Positions 1 through 5,279 of a stretch of 5,279 nucleotides of DNA are shown here, piece after piece. The DNA is from an uncultured beta proteobacterium (GTDB taxonomy: Bacteria > Pseudomonadota > Gammaproteobacteria > Burkholderiales > Burkholderiaceae_C). A program made the position numbers and the translations under genes. Within the stretch, counting starts at the first letter, position 1; every line of letters begins with the position of its first letter. The stretch is taken from positions 1-5,279 of the forward strand of contig CAJASG010000035.1 of NCBI GenBank assembly GCA_903944555.1, written 5' to 3'. The notes beneath the pieces are model-generated. The model was not told where the DNA came from, searched no databases, and was given only the letters and a program-made list of their open reading frames with translations.

Positions 1-670
1 GGCATAAGCCGTTCAGCCGGTTGGCAAACTCGGCGGTGAACTTTTCCGGCATGTGCTGGACAATCACAATGCCCGGCGTGACCCGGGGCAGGCTGCGCAG
101 CACCACCTCCAGCGCCTGGGTTCCGCCGGTGGATGTACCCAGTGCCACCACGCGCTCGGTGGTCTGGATCATGGCTGAATGCCTGTCTGCGGCGGGCATG
201 ATGACATCGGCGGTGTTCTTTTCCCGCACAAGCGGTGGCGCCGACTGCAGCCGTTTGACATTGGCCCGCGCCGCAGCTTTGACCGCCGACACCAAGTCGT
301 CCGATGCATCGACCAAAAACTGCTTTAACCCGATTTTTGGTTTGGTGATGATGGCAACCGCACCCGCCGAGAGCGCCTCGATCGAGGTCTTGGCTCCCGA
401 CTCCGCGAGCGTGGAGCAAATCACCACCGGAGTAGGGTGCTCGGACATGATTTTTTTCAAAAAAGTAATGCCATCCATGCGGGGCATTTCAATGTCGAGC
501 ACGATCACATCGGGCCACTGTGCGTTCATGCGGGCAATGGCCAATATGGGGTCCGCCACTGCGGCGATGACTTCAATCTCGGGGTCTTCGCCTAGCAGCC
601 CTGCCACCACCTGACGCACCACCGCAGAGTCGTCCACTACCAGAACTTTGATGCGTTTGTTAACGATCAT
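1..670 (-). CDS. cheB: CheB, chemotaxis protein-glutamate methylesterase/glutaminase (3' end outside window)
   Basis: Response-regulator methylesterase that removes methyl groups from receptor glutamates, and can deamidate receptor glutamines, in the cytoplasm; CheA phosphorylation activates it. The 223 residues present hold a full receiver domain (about 6-125) with acidic pocket D13-D14, phospho-acceptor D59 ([11 protein letters not shown]), the switch Ser/Thr at S86-T87, and K110-P111. A linker of about 45 residues follows. The esterase domain starts near residue 173 with nucleophile S180 in GTSTGG and catalytic H206 in QHMPEK. The third triad residue (Asp) and the C-terminus, probably 130-140 residues, lie past the left edge. 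The ATG start overlaps the cheD stop as ATGA and has a GAGGA ribosome binding site six bases upstream. A typical CheB of the chemotaxis type; no disruption in the visible part. Identification is near certain. Confidence 0.97.
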   Translation of the reverse strand, partial: MIVNKRIKVLVVDDSAVVRQVVAGLLGEDPEIEVIAAVADPILAIARMNAQWPDVIVLDIEMPRMDGITFLKKIMSEHPTPVVICSTLAESGAKTSIEALSAGAVAIITKPKIGLKQFLVDASDDLVSAVKAAARANVKRLQSAPPLVREKNTADVIMPAADRHSAMIQTTERVVALGTSTGGTQALEVVLRSLPRVTPGIVIVQHMPEKFTAEFANRLNGLC

Positions 671-1179
671 GGCTTTTCCTCAATGGCTGAGCGTGTTGGT
701 CTGACCTGATTTGCCCATACGTCGCCGTTGCTCACATTGAAAATAATTTGCCGGTGCCCCACGCCAAACAGGCTTTCCGACATGATCGGGATGCCGTGTT
801 GCGTCAGCATGGCCCGCGCAGCTTCGCCATTGCGCTGGCCGACATTGATGGCCCCCGCGTGGCAGTGGTCGGGAAACATATTGCCGCCACCAAAAATCTT
901 GGCCTGACATTGCACTGGTTGCACGCCGGATCGTTTTAACTCGTTAATCATCTGTTGCAAGGCCTCGTCGCCATAGCGACCGTCCAGTTCATTGCTCTTG
1001 GCTGCGGCCCCGCGTGTCGGGAGTAGAAAGTGCGACATGCCGCCCGTGCGCGTGGCTGGGTGCCATAGGGTGATGGAGACACAGGAGCCCAGGATGGTGC
1101 GGATTTGGTAGTCTGCGTCGGCCACAAACAAGTCGCCGGGTTGAAGAAAAATTTCAATGAGTCCTTCAAGGCGGTCCAT
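667..1179 (-). CDS. cheD: CheD, chemoreceptor glutamine deamidase
   Basis: Cytoplasmic enzyme that hydrolyses specific receptor glutamines to glutamates, creating methylation sites for CheR. Counting from the ATG chosen here (170 residues), the signature is catalytic C33 in ILGSCVSI, H50 in GGMSHFLLP 17 residues later, and T28 just before as the likely third triad residue. The family motifs KIFGGGNMF (94-102) and NVGQRN (112-117) follow, then GHRQIIF (141-147). Length is normal for a proteobacterial CheD. The frame also allows a TTG start at 1188, giving 173 residues and an 8-base overlap with cheR. I prefer the ATG at 1179, one base after the cheR TGA, because ATG is the commoner start and the product begins at MDRLEG. 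Neither start has a strong Shine-Dalgarno, so coupling to cheR termination is likely. The stop overlaps the cheB start. Function is confident; the start is not. Confidence 0.93.
   Translation of the reverse strand: MDRLEGLIEIFLQPGDLFVADADYQIRTILGSCVSITLWHPATRTGGMSHFLLPTRGAAAKSNELDGRYGDEALQQMINELKRSGVQPVQCQAKIFGGGNMFPDHCHAGAINVGQRNGEAARAMLTQHGIPIMSESLFGVGHRQIIFNVSNGDVWANQVRPTRSAIEEKP
677..681 (-). promoter_or_regulatory. Ribosome binding site of cheB
   Basis: GAGGA on the minus strand lies inside the last codons of cheD, six bases before the cheB ATG at 670. It supports that ATG as the start and means cheB can recruit ribosomes itself as well as by re-initiation at the ATGA overlap. Confidence 0.7.
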
Positions 1180-1180
1180 G

Positions 1181-1984
1181 TCATGCAAACTTTTGATAAA
1201 TGGCAGGGGCCACTGAGCGCACGACTTGGGTTATATCGTTCAGACTTTCGGAGTGACCCACCAAAAAATAGCCGTCGGGTTTCAGCGCGGACGCAACCCG
1301 GTTCACCACCTGTTGTTTGGTGTCGTTGCTGAAGTAGATCATCACGTTGCGTAAAAAGATAATGTCAAATTTCCCCAGCTCAGGCAAGGGCGCATTCAGG
1401 TTTGCGTAGCGAAATTTCACGCGGCTGCGCAGACCGCGTTCGATCAGCAGCTTGCCTTCGTATTCGGCATTGCCCTTGAGGCAGTAGCGACGCAGATAGT
1501 CCTGTGGAACGTGGCGCGCGCGGTCCATGGTGAAGAGCGCCCGCTCCGCGTCTTGAACCATGCGGGTACTGATGTCGGTGCCGATGACTTCCCAAGGCGT
1601 GGTGCCCATGCAGTCGGCCAACACCATGGCAATGCTGTAGGCCTCTTCGCCGCTGGAGCTGGCAGCACTCCACACCCGAAACAGCTGGCCGCGCTGGCGT
1701 GCCGCAGTCGCCTGTTCTCGCAGAAAATCGAAGTGTTTTATTTCTCTGAAAAAATAGGTCTCGTTGGTGGTGAGCAAGTCCACCGCCATCTGCACCTCTT
1801 CGGGATGCTGACCCGAGACCAGCAGCTGAAAGTACTCGCCAAAGCTTTCTAGTTGGTGGTGCGACAGGCGCTTGCCCAGCCGCCCCATCACCAGCGCTTT
1901 TTTGGCCGCAGACAGGGTGATACCCGCTTCATCGAAGATAAAGCGCTGAAACTGGGCCAGTTCAGTGTCGGTGATCGGCTTCAT
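1181..1984 (-). CDS. cheR: CheR, chemoreceptor glutamate O-methyltransferase
   Basis: SAM-dependent enzyme that methylates receptor glutamates, opposing CheB during adaptation; cytoplasmic. The 267-residue product has the N-terminal all-helical CheR domain (about 5-60), the family motif TTNETYFFRE (72-81), and the SAM-binding loop WSAASSSGEEAYS (105-117). Further on are GTDIS (135-139, D137 likely contacting SAM), FLRNVMIYF (210-218) and GHSESL (243-248) near the C-terminus. Length is close to the 280-290 usual for the family. The SAM loop reads SSSGEEAYS where I recall the enteric protein as ASTGEEPYS, a mild variant. The ATG overlaps the cheW stop as ATGA. An AAGG lies only three bases before the ATG, too close to be a good ribosome binding site, so translation probably depends on coupling to cheW. 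No frame disruption. Confidence 0.97.
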   Translation of the reverse strand: MKPITDTELAQFQRFIFDEAGITLSAAKKALVMGRLGKRLSHHQLESFGEYFQLLVSGQHPEEVQMAVDLLTTNETYFFREIKHFDFLREQATAARQRGQLFRVWSAASSSGEEAYSIAMVLADCMGTTPWEVIGTDISTRMVQDAERALFTMDRARHVPQDYLRRYCLKGNAEYEGKLLIERGLRSRVKFRYANLNAPLPELGKFDIIFLRNVMIYFSNDTKQQVVNRVASALKPDGYFLVGHSESLNDITQVVRSVAPAIYQKFA

Positions 1985-2550
1985 GCACCTTCGTGGGTCA
2001 GTGTCAGGTCTGCAGATGCGGCCGCTTGCCCCATGGCTCCGATTTCCTGGGTGGATAGCACGCGGTTCACGTTGAGCAAAATCACAAACTTTCCATTGAC
2101 CTTGCCAATGCCTTCAATGAAATCAGAGCGAATTTTTGAGCCAAAGGTGGGTGCGGGTTCGATCTCGCTGGCGGGTATTTCCAGCACCGCTTGTACGGCG
2201 TCCACCACCACGCCCATGTTCTGGCGCTCGCCTTCGGTATTGGTCTCAATTTCGATGATGACAATGCAGCTGCTCTTGGTCACCGGGGTGGACGGCTTGC
2301 CGAAACGGGCCGACAAATCCATCACCGGCACCACGGCACCACGCAGGTTAATGACCCCGCGAATGCAGGCAGGCATCATGGGCACTTCGGTCAGGCTGGA
2401 GTACCAAATGATTTCCTTGATGCACAAAATGTTGATGGAGAACATCTCCCCACCTAGCGTAAAAGTCAGGTACTGCTTGGCGTCCGCTCCCGACTGCCCA
2501 GCGGTCAGGTCTGCCGAGGGCTTGCCCTCGGACTTCACCAGTGCATTCAT
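1981..2550 (-). CDS. cheW: CheW, chemotaxis coupling protein
   Basis: Small cytoplasmic scaffold that joins chemoreceptors to the CheA P5 domain in the signalling array. The 189-residue product is a single CheW domain (about 25-170). Supporting motifs are QYLTFTLGGEMFSI at the start of the domain, IRGVINLRGAVVPVMDL (63-79; the Arg of NLRG lies in the receptor-contact region of characterised CheW proteins) and MGVVVDAV (112-119). It is somewhat longer than the 150-170 residues common in the family. The excess is a polar N-terminal extension of about 25 residues and a C-terminal tail rich in Ala and Thr; both look disordered. A good ribosome binding site (AAGGAG, six bases of spacing) overlaps the mcp stop codon, and its own stop overlaps the cheR start. 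CheA P5 has the same fold but there is no kinase domain here, so CheW is the right call. Confidence 0.97.
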   Translation of the reverse strand: MNALVKSEGKPSADLTAGQSGADAKQYLTFTLGGEMFSINILCIKEIIWYSSLTEVPMMPACIRGVINLRGAVVPVMDLSARFGKPSTPVTKSSCIVIIEIETNTEGERQNMGVVVDAVQAVLEIPASEIEPAPTFGSKIRSDFIEGIGKVNGKFVILLNVNRVLSTQEIGAMGQAAASADLTLTHEGA

Positions 2551-2556
2551 GCTGGG

Positions 2557-2562
2557 CTCCTT
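2557..2562 (-). promoter_or_regulatory. Ribosome binding site of cheW, overlapping the mcp stop codon
   Basis: AAGGAG on the minus strand, six bases before the cheW ATG at 2550. It shares its first base with the TGA of mcp (TGAAGGAG), so ribosomes terminating on mcp sit on the cheW initiation site. This is the best match to the Shine-Dalgarno consensus in the window and fixes the cheW start. Confidence 0.85.
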
Positions 2563-4214
2563 CAGAATTTGGTGAACTTGGTTTCGTCCACATCGGAGCT
2601 GGAAGCCATGGGGCTGTGTCCAGCGGCTTTGAAGCCTTTGGGTTTCACATTGACAGCTCGGTTGTTTTGCACACTCTTGCGTACCACTGGGGCGCTGGCG
2701 TGGCCCGAGCCATCGAGCTTGAAGAACGACATGGTTTGTTGCAACTGCTCGGCCTGGCTGCTCATCTCTTCCGAGGTGGCTGCCAACTCTTCGGAGCTGG
2801 AGGCGTTTTGCTGCGTGGTCTGGTTGAGTTGACCCACGGCCGAGTTGATCTGGCCCACACCGGACGATTGTTCGCTGGATGCGGCTGAAATCTCTTGCAC
2901 TAGGTCCGCAGTTTTGCGGATGTTGGGCACCATTTGCGCCAGCAGAGCACCTGCCTTTTCGGCCAACTCCACGCTGCTGGTGGCGACTTCGCCGATTTCT
3001 TGCGCCGCGATCTGACTGCGTTCTGCCAGTTTGCGCACTTCTGCTGCCACAACCGCAAAGCCTTTGCCATGTTCACCGGCGCGGGCCGCTTCAATGGCGG
3101 CATTCAGTGCCAGTAAATTGGTTTGTGCGGCGATGTCATCAATGATGCCAATCTTTTTGGCAATTTGCTTCATGGCGGCCACTGTTGCGTTGACGGACTC
3201 GCCACCTTCAGCCGCATCTTGCGCGGCCTTGCTGGCCATGCCTTCGGTCACTTTGGCGTTTTCGGTGTTTTGCGCAATGCTGGACGTCATTTGCTCAATG
3301 GAGGCGCTGGTCTCTTCCACCCCGGCGGCCTGTTCGCTGGCAGCCTGAGACAGGGCTTGCGCCGTGGCGCTGACCTCTTCAGACGCGCTGGCCAGGGCTT
3401 GGGCGCCGCTATTGACATCGGTTACTACGGTCGAGAGCTTGCCGATCATTTGTTTCATGGCAAACAGCAAACTGGAGTCGTCTTTGGGGTTGGTTTGCAA
3501 CTGCATGGTCAGGTCGCCATCAGCCAGACGAACTACCATGTCGCGGGCGTAGTCAGGCTCGCCACCGATTTGCTTGACCACGCTGCGGGTGATAACCCAG
3601 CCTGCCAGAACCGACAGCAGTGTCGCAATACTCGCCAAAATCAAGATCAACCGTTCGGTTGCATTCGCCATGTCGTCGGCATCCTTACCGGTTTTTTCCA
3701 TGATTTCGGTCTGGAAGTCCACCAAGGCAGTGATAGCGGCGATGTAGTCGGTTTGAGTCTTACGCAAGTCTCCCTGCATCAGGGTAACAACATCCGCCTT
3801 TTTGTCGGCCTTGAGAAGCTCCAAAAACTTGTCCTGTGACCCAACATACGCGGTGCGCGCTACGGATACGGTTTTTAGCAGTTGGCGACCTTTGTCACTT
3901 GTGATGCTCTTGTCGAGTTTTTCAAGGTTTTCGGTAATGACTTTTCTCAGAGGCGGGATAGCATCAAGCGACTTTTGTTGTTCAGCTCCGCTGTAAATGT
4001 AGGCATTGCGCAATTGCCGGGCGATGGCGTTTAGGGCATCGATCACATTGTTGGCTTGTACGGTTTTCGGGAACTTGTCATTGATCATGTCCTCAATTTC
4101 GGTATTGAGCGCACCCACTCGCGAATAGCTGACTACGGAGATGATTACAAGCAACAACAAGGTAACGGCAAAGCCGAGTCCGAGTCGCACGGCCAATTTC
4201 ATATTTGCAAACAT
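2562..4214 (-). CDS. Methyl-accepting chemotaxis protein (transmembrane chemoreceptor, four-helix-bundle type)
   Basis: Inner-membrane chemoreceptor that controls CheA through CheW; the ligand cannot be read from sequence. The 550 residues run: short cytoplasmic start, first membrane helix about 12-29, periplasmic region about 30-188 that is helical and probably a 4HB_MCP sensor, second membrane helix about 189-208, then a HAMP region about 209-262 with IGGEPDYA. The long cytoplasmic coiled coil follows, with its hairpin tip around 357-400 ([15 protein letters not shown] and [18 protein letters not shown]), which is the CheA/CheW contact. Candidate methylation pairs are E279/E280, E294/Q295, E300/E301, E307/Q308, E475/E476 and E482/E483. 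A polar tail (about 500-550) ends in DETKFTKF and lacks the Trp-containing pentapeptide that recruits CheR in enteric receptors. The ATG at 4214 has AAGGGG six bases upstream, so I prefer it to the in-frame ATG at 4202. It sits between cheA and cheW, so it is probably co-expressed with its signalling partners. The sensor part is lower in GC than the rest. Confidence 0.96.
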   Translation of the reverse strand: MFANMKLAVRLGLGFAVTLLLLVIISVVSYSRVGALNTEIEDMINDKFPKTVQANNVIDALNAIARQLRNAYIYSGAEQQKSLDAIPPLRKVITENLEKLDKSITSDKGRQLLKTVSVARTAYVGSQDKFLELLKADKKADVVTLMQGDLRKTQTDYIAAITALVDFQTEIMEKTGKDADDMANATERLILILASIATLLSVLAGWVITRSVVKQIGGEPDYARDMVVRLADGDLTMQLQTNPKDDSSLLFAMKQMIGKLSTVVTDVNSGAQALASASEEVSATAQALSQAASEQAAGVEETSASIEQMTSSIAQNTENAKVTEGMASKAAQDAAEGGESVNATVAAMKQIAKKIGIIDDIAAQTNLLALNAAIEAARAGEHGKGFAVVAAEVRKLAERSQIAAQEIGEVATSSVELAEKAGALLAQMVPNIRKTADLVQEISAASSEQSSGVGQINSAVGQLNQTTQQNASSSEELAATSEEMSSQAEQLQQTMSFFKLDGSGHASAPVVRKSVQNNRAVNVKPKGFKAAGHSPMASSSDVDETKFTKF

Positions 4215-4220
4215 TTCATA

Positions 4221-4226
4221 CCCCTT
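4221..4226 (-). promoter_or_regulatory. Ribosome binding site of mcp
   Basis: AAGGGG on the minus strand, six bases before the ATG at 4214, in the 29-base gap after cheA. The spacing favours that ATG over the in-frame one at 4202. The rest of the gap is AT-rich and shows no convincing hairpin terminator or promoter. Confidence 0.75.
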
Positions 4227-4243
4227 GAATTAAAACTATCTCG

Positions 4244-5279
4244 TTACCCGTTAAGAATTTTTGTGCCCATCGCCTGACGCACTAATGCCGGCACATCCAA
4301 AATCAAAGCCACATCGCCACTGCCCAAAATGGTGGAGCCGCTGATGCAGGTCACCTGGTTGAACATTTCCCCCAGCGGCTTGATAACAGTCTGGAACTCG
4401 CCCATCAGGGTGTCCACCACCAAGCCCGCCTTTTGTCCGTTGTGTTTGAGCACCACAATGTTTTCGCCCCGTGCGGGTGTGCCTTTCATGCCAAACAGTT
4501 CGCGAAGGCGAATGAAGGGCAGCACCTGGCCGCGCAAGTTGGTGAAATCGTGGCCAGACTCTGCTGAGAAGGCAATGCACTCTTCAATCATGTCCAGCGG
4601 AATGGCATAAACCGATGTGCCCACACCCACCAGAAAGCCATCAATGATGGCCAGCGTAAGCGGCAGGCGCACGGTGACCGTGGTGCCCACACCTTCTTCA
4701 CTGGCCAAGCTCACCGTGCCGCGCAGGGCGGTGATGTTGCGTTTGACCACATCCAAACCCACACCGCGCCCAGACAGGTTGGTGACCTTCTCCGCAGTGG
4801 AGAAGCCAGGCTCAAAGATCAAGCCATAAACCTCGGCGTCACTCATGTGGTGACCGGCTTCTACCAGCCCGCGCTCAATGGCTTTGGCCAAAATACGGTC
4901 GCGTTTCAGGCCACCGCCGTCGTCCTGCACGGTGATGACGATGCTGCCGGAGTCGTGAAATGCATTGAGCTTGAGCGTTCCTTGGGCTGGCTTGCCCCTG
5001 GCAGCGCGCACATCGGCGCTCTCAATGCCGTGGTCCATCGAATTGCGCACCAGGTGCATGAGCGGGTCGCCAATTTTTTCGACCACGGTTTTGTCCAACT
5101 CGGTGTCTTCACCATTGACGATGAGGGCCACGTCTTTACCCAGGTCGCGCGACACATCGTGCACCACGCGCTGGAAGCGGCTGAAAGTGGCTCCGATCTT
5201 GACCATGCGCAGTTGCAGCGCGCTGTCGCGCACCTCTTCGACCAGCATGGACAGCTTGGAGGTGGCCTCCTCAAGCTCA
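4244..5279 (-). CDS. cheA: CheA, chemotaxis sensor histidine kinase (C-terminal part; 5' end outside window)
   Basis: Cytoplasmic kinase that, held in arrays with CheW and receptors, autophosphorylates on its P1 histidine and passes phosphate to CheY and CheB. The frame stays open to the right edge, so the ATG at 5248 is internal, not the start. The 344 residues visible begin at the end of the P3 dimerisation helices. The P4 ATPase domain follows, with N box HLVRNSMDHG (75-84, N79), G1 box DDGGG (119-123), F box IFEPGFS (154-160) and G2 box GRGVGLD (171-177). P5, the CheW-like regulatory domain, is about 207-340 (LTLAIIDGFLVGVG, NLRGQVLPFIRL, KAGLVVDTLMGE). P1, P2 and most of P3 lie outside. 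The stop is TAA, 29 bases before mcp. CheW-like and ATPase domains in one chain exclude an ordinary sensor kinase. Confidence 0.97.
   Translation of the reverse strand, partial: ELEEATSKLSMLVEEVRDSALQLRMVKIGATFSRFQRVVHDVSRDLGKDVALIVNGEDTELDKTVVEKIGDPLMHLVRNSMDHGIESADVRAARGKPAQGTLKLNAFHDSGSIVITVQDDGGGLKRDRILAKAIERGLVEAGHHMSDAEVYGLIFEPGFSTAEKVTNLSGRGVGLDVVKRNITALRGTVSLASEEGVGTTVTVRLPLTLAIIDGFLVGVGTSVYAIPLDMIEECIAFSAESGHDFTNLRGQVLPFIRLRELFGMKGTPARGENIVVLKHNGQKAGLVVDTLMGEFQTVIKPLGEMFNQVTCISGSTILGSGDVALILDVPALVRQAMGTKILNG

Noticed and set aside
21..614. Plus-strand 197-residue open frame opposite cheB
   Set aside because: It lies entirely antisense to a clear cheB and its translation has low-complexity Ser/Thr/Ala/Met composition typical of an antisense shadow; no recognisable domain.
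1853..2575. Plus-strand 240-residue open frame opposite cheW and the start of cheR
   Set aside because: Antisense to two firmly identified genes, with no domain and no ribosome binding site noted; explained by the lack of stops opposite GC-rich coding DNA.
3123..3839. Plus-strand 238-residue open frame opposite mcp
   Set aside because: His/Gly/Leu-rich translation typical of the complement of Ala/Ser/Glu/Gln-rich coiled-coil codons; shadow of the receptor gene.
4215..4260. Possible terminator or promoter between cheA and mcp (inverted-looking TTAACGGGTAAC)
   Set aside because: The TTAAC and TAAC parts are direct rather than inverted, there is no GC-rich stem with a T-run, and the gap of 29 bases leaves little room for a promoter beside the ribosome binding site.
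4244..5248. CheA as a complete 334-residue gene starting at the ATG at 5248
   Set aside because: The frame continues upstream to the window edge with CheA-like P3 sequence (ELEEATSKLS), and a CheA cannot start inside its dimerisation helix; it is a truncated view of a longer gene.

Overview
The window is a block of chemotaxis genes, all on the minus strand, with no gene-free stretch longer than about 30 bases. Read in the direction of transcription (high to low coordinates) it holds: the 3' part of cheA (runs off the right edge), a transmembrane methyl-accepting chemotaxis protein gene (mcp), cheW, cheR, cheD, and the 5' two-thirds of cheB (runs off the left edge). All six products are identified from motifs in their translations.

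The content suggests a motile betaproteobacterium, probably Burkholderiales and perhaps Comamonadaceae (Rhodoferax/Polaromonas-like). The reasons are the moderately high GC, the cheA-mcp-cheW-cheR-cheD-cheB order, CheD alongside CheB and CheR, and a receptor with the IGGEPDYA signature after its second membrane helix. That signature is common in betaproteobacterial MCPs. The genus is inferred from family knowledge, not from a database match.

Layout: cheA P3(part)-P4-P5, 5279-4244; mcp 4214-2562; cheW 2550-1981; cheR 1984-1181; cheD 1179 (or 1188)-667; cheB 670-1. The genes are tightly packed. There are 29 bases between cheA and mcp and 11 between mcp and cheW, and ATGA stop/start overlaps at cheW/cheR and cheD/cheB. 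cheR and cheD are either one base apart or overlap by 8, depending on the cheD start. No internal promoter or terminator is evident, so the block is most simply one transcript with translational coupling.

Together the genes make a nearly complete signalling and adaptation module. The MCP senses with a periplasmic helical domain. CheW couples it to the kinase CheA. CheR methylates receptor glutamates, CheB removes the methyl groups when phosphorylated by CheA, and CheD deamidates receptor glutamines. The response regulator cheY and any phosphatase are not in the window. I see no mobile element, RNA gene, CRISPR array or clearly novel system. Points worth a second look are the receptor tail without a recognisable CheR-tethering pentapeptide, a base-composition step inside mcp, the uncertain cheD start, and a few motif variants.
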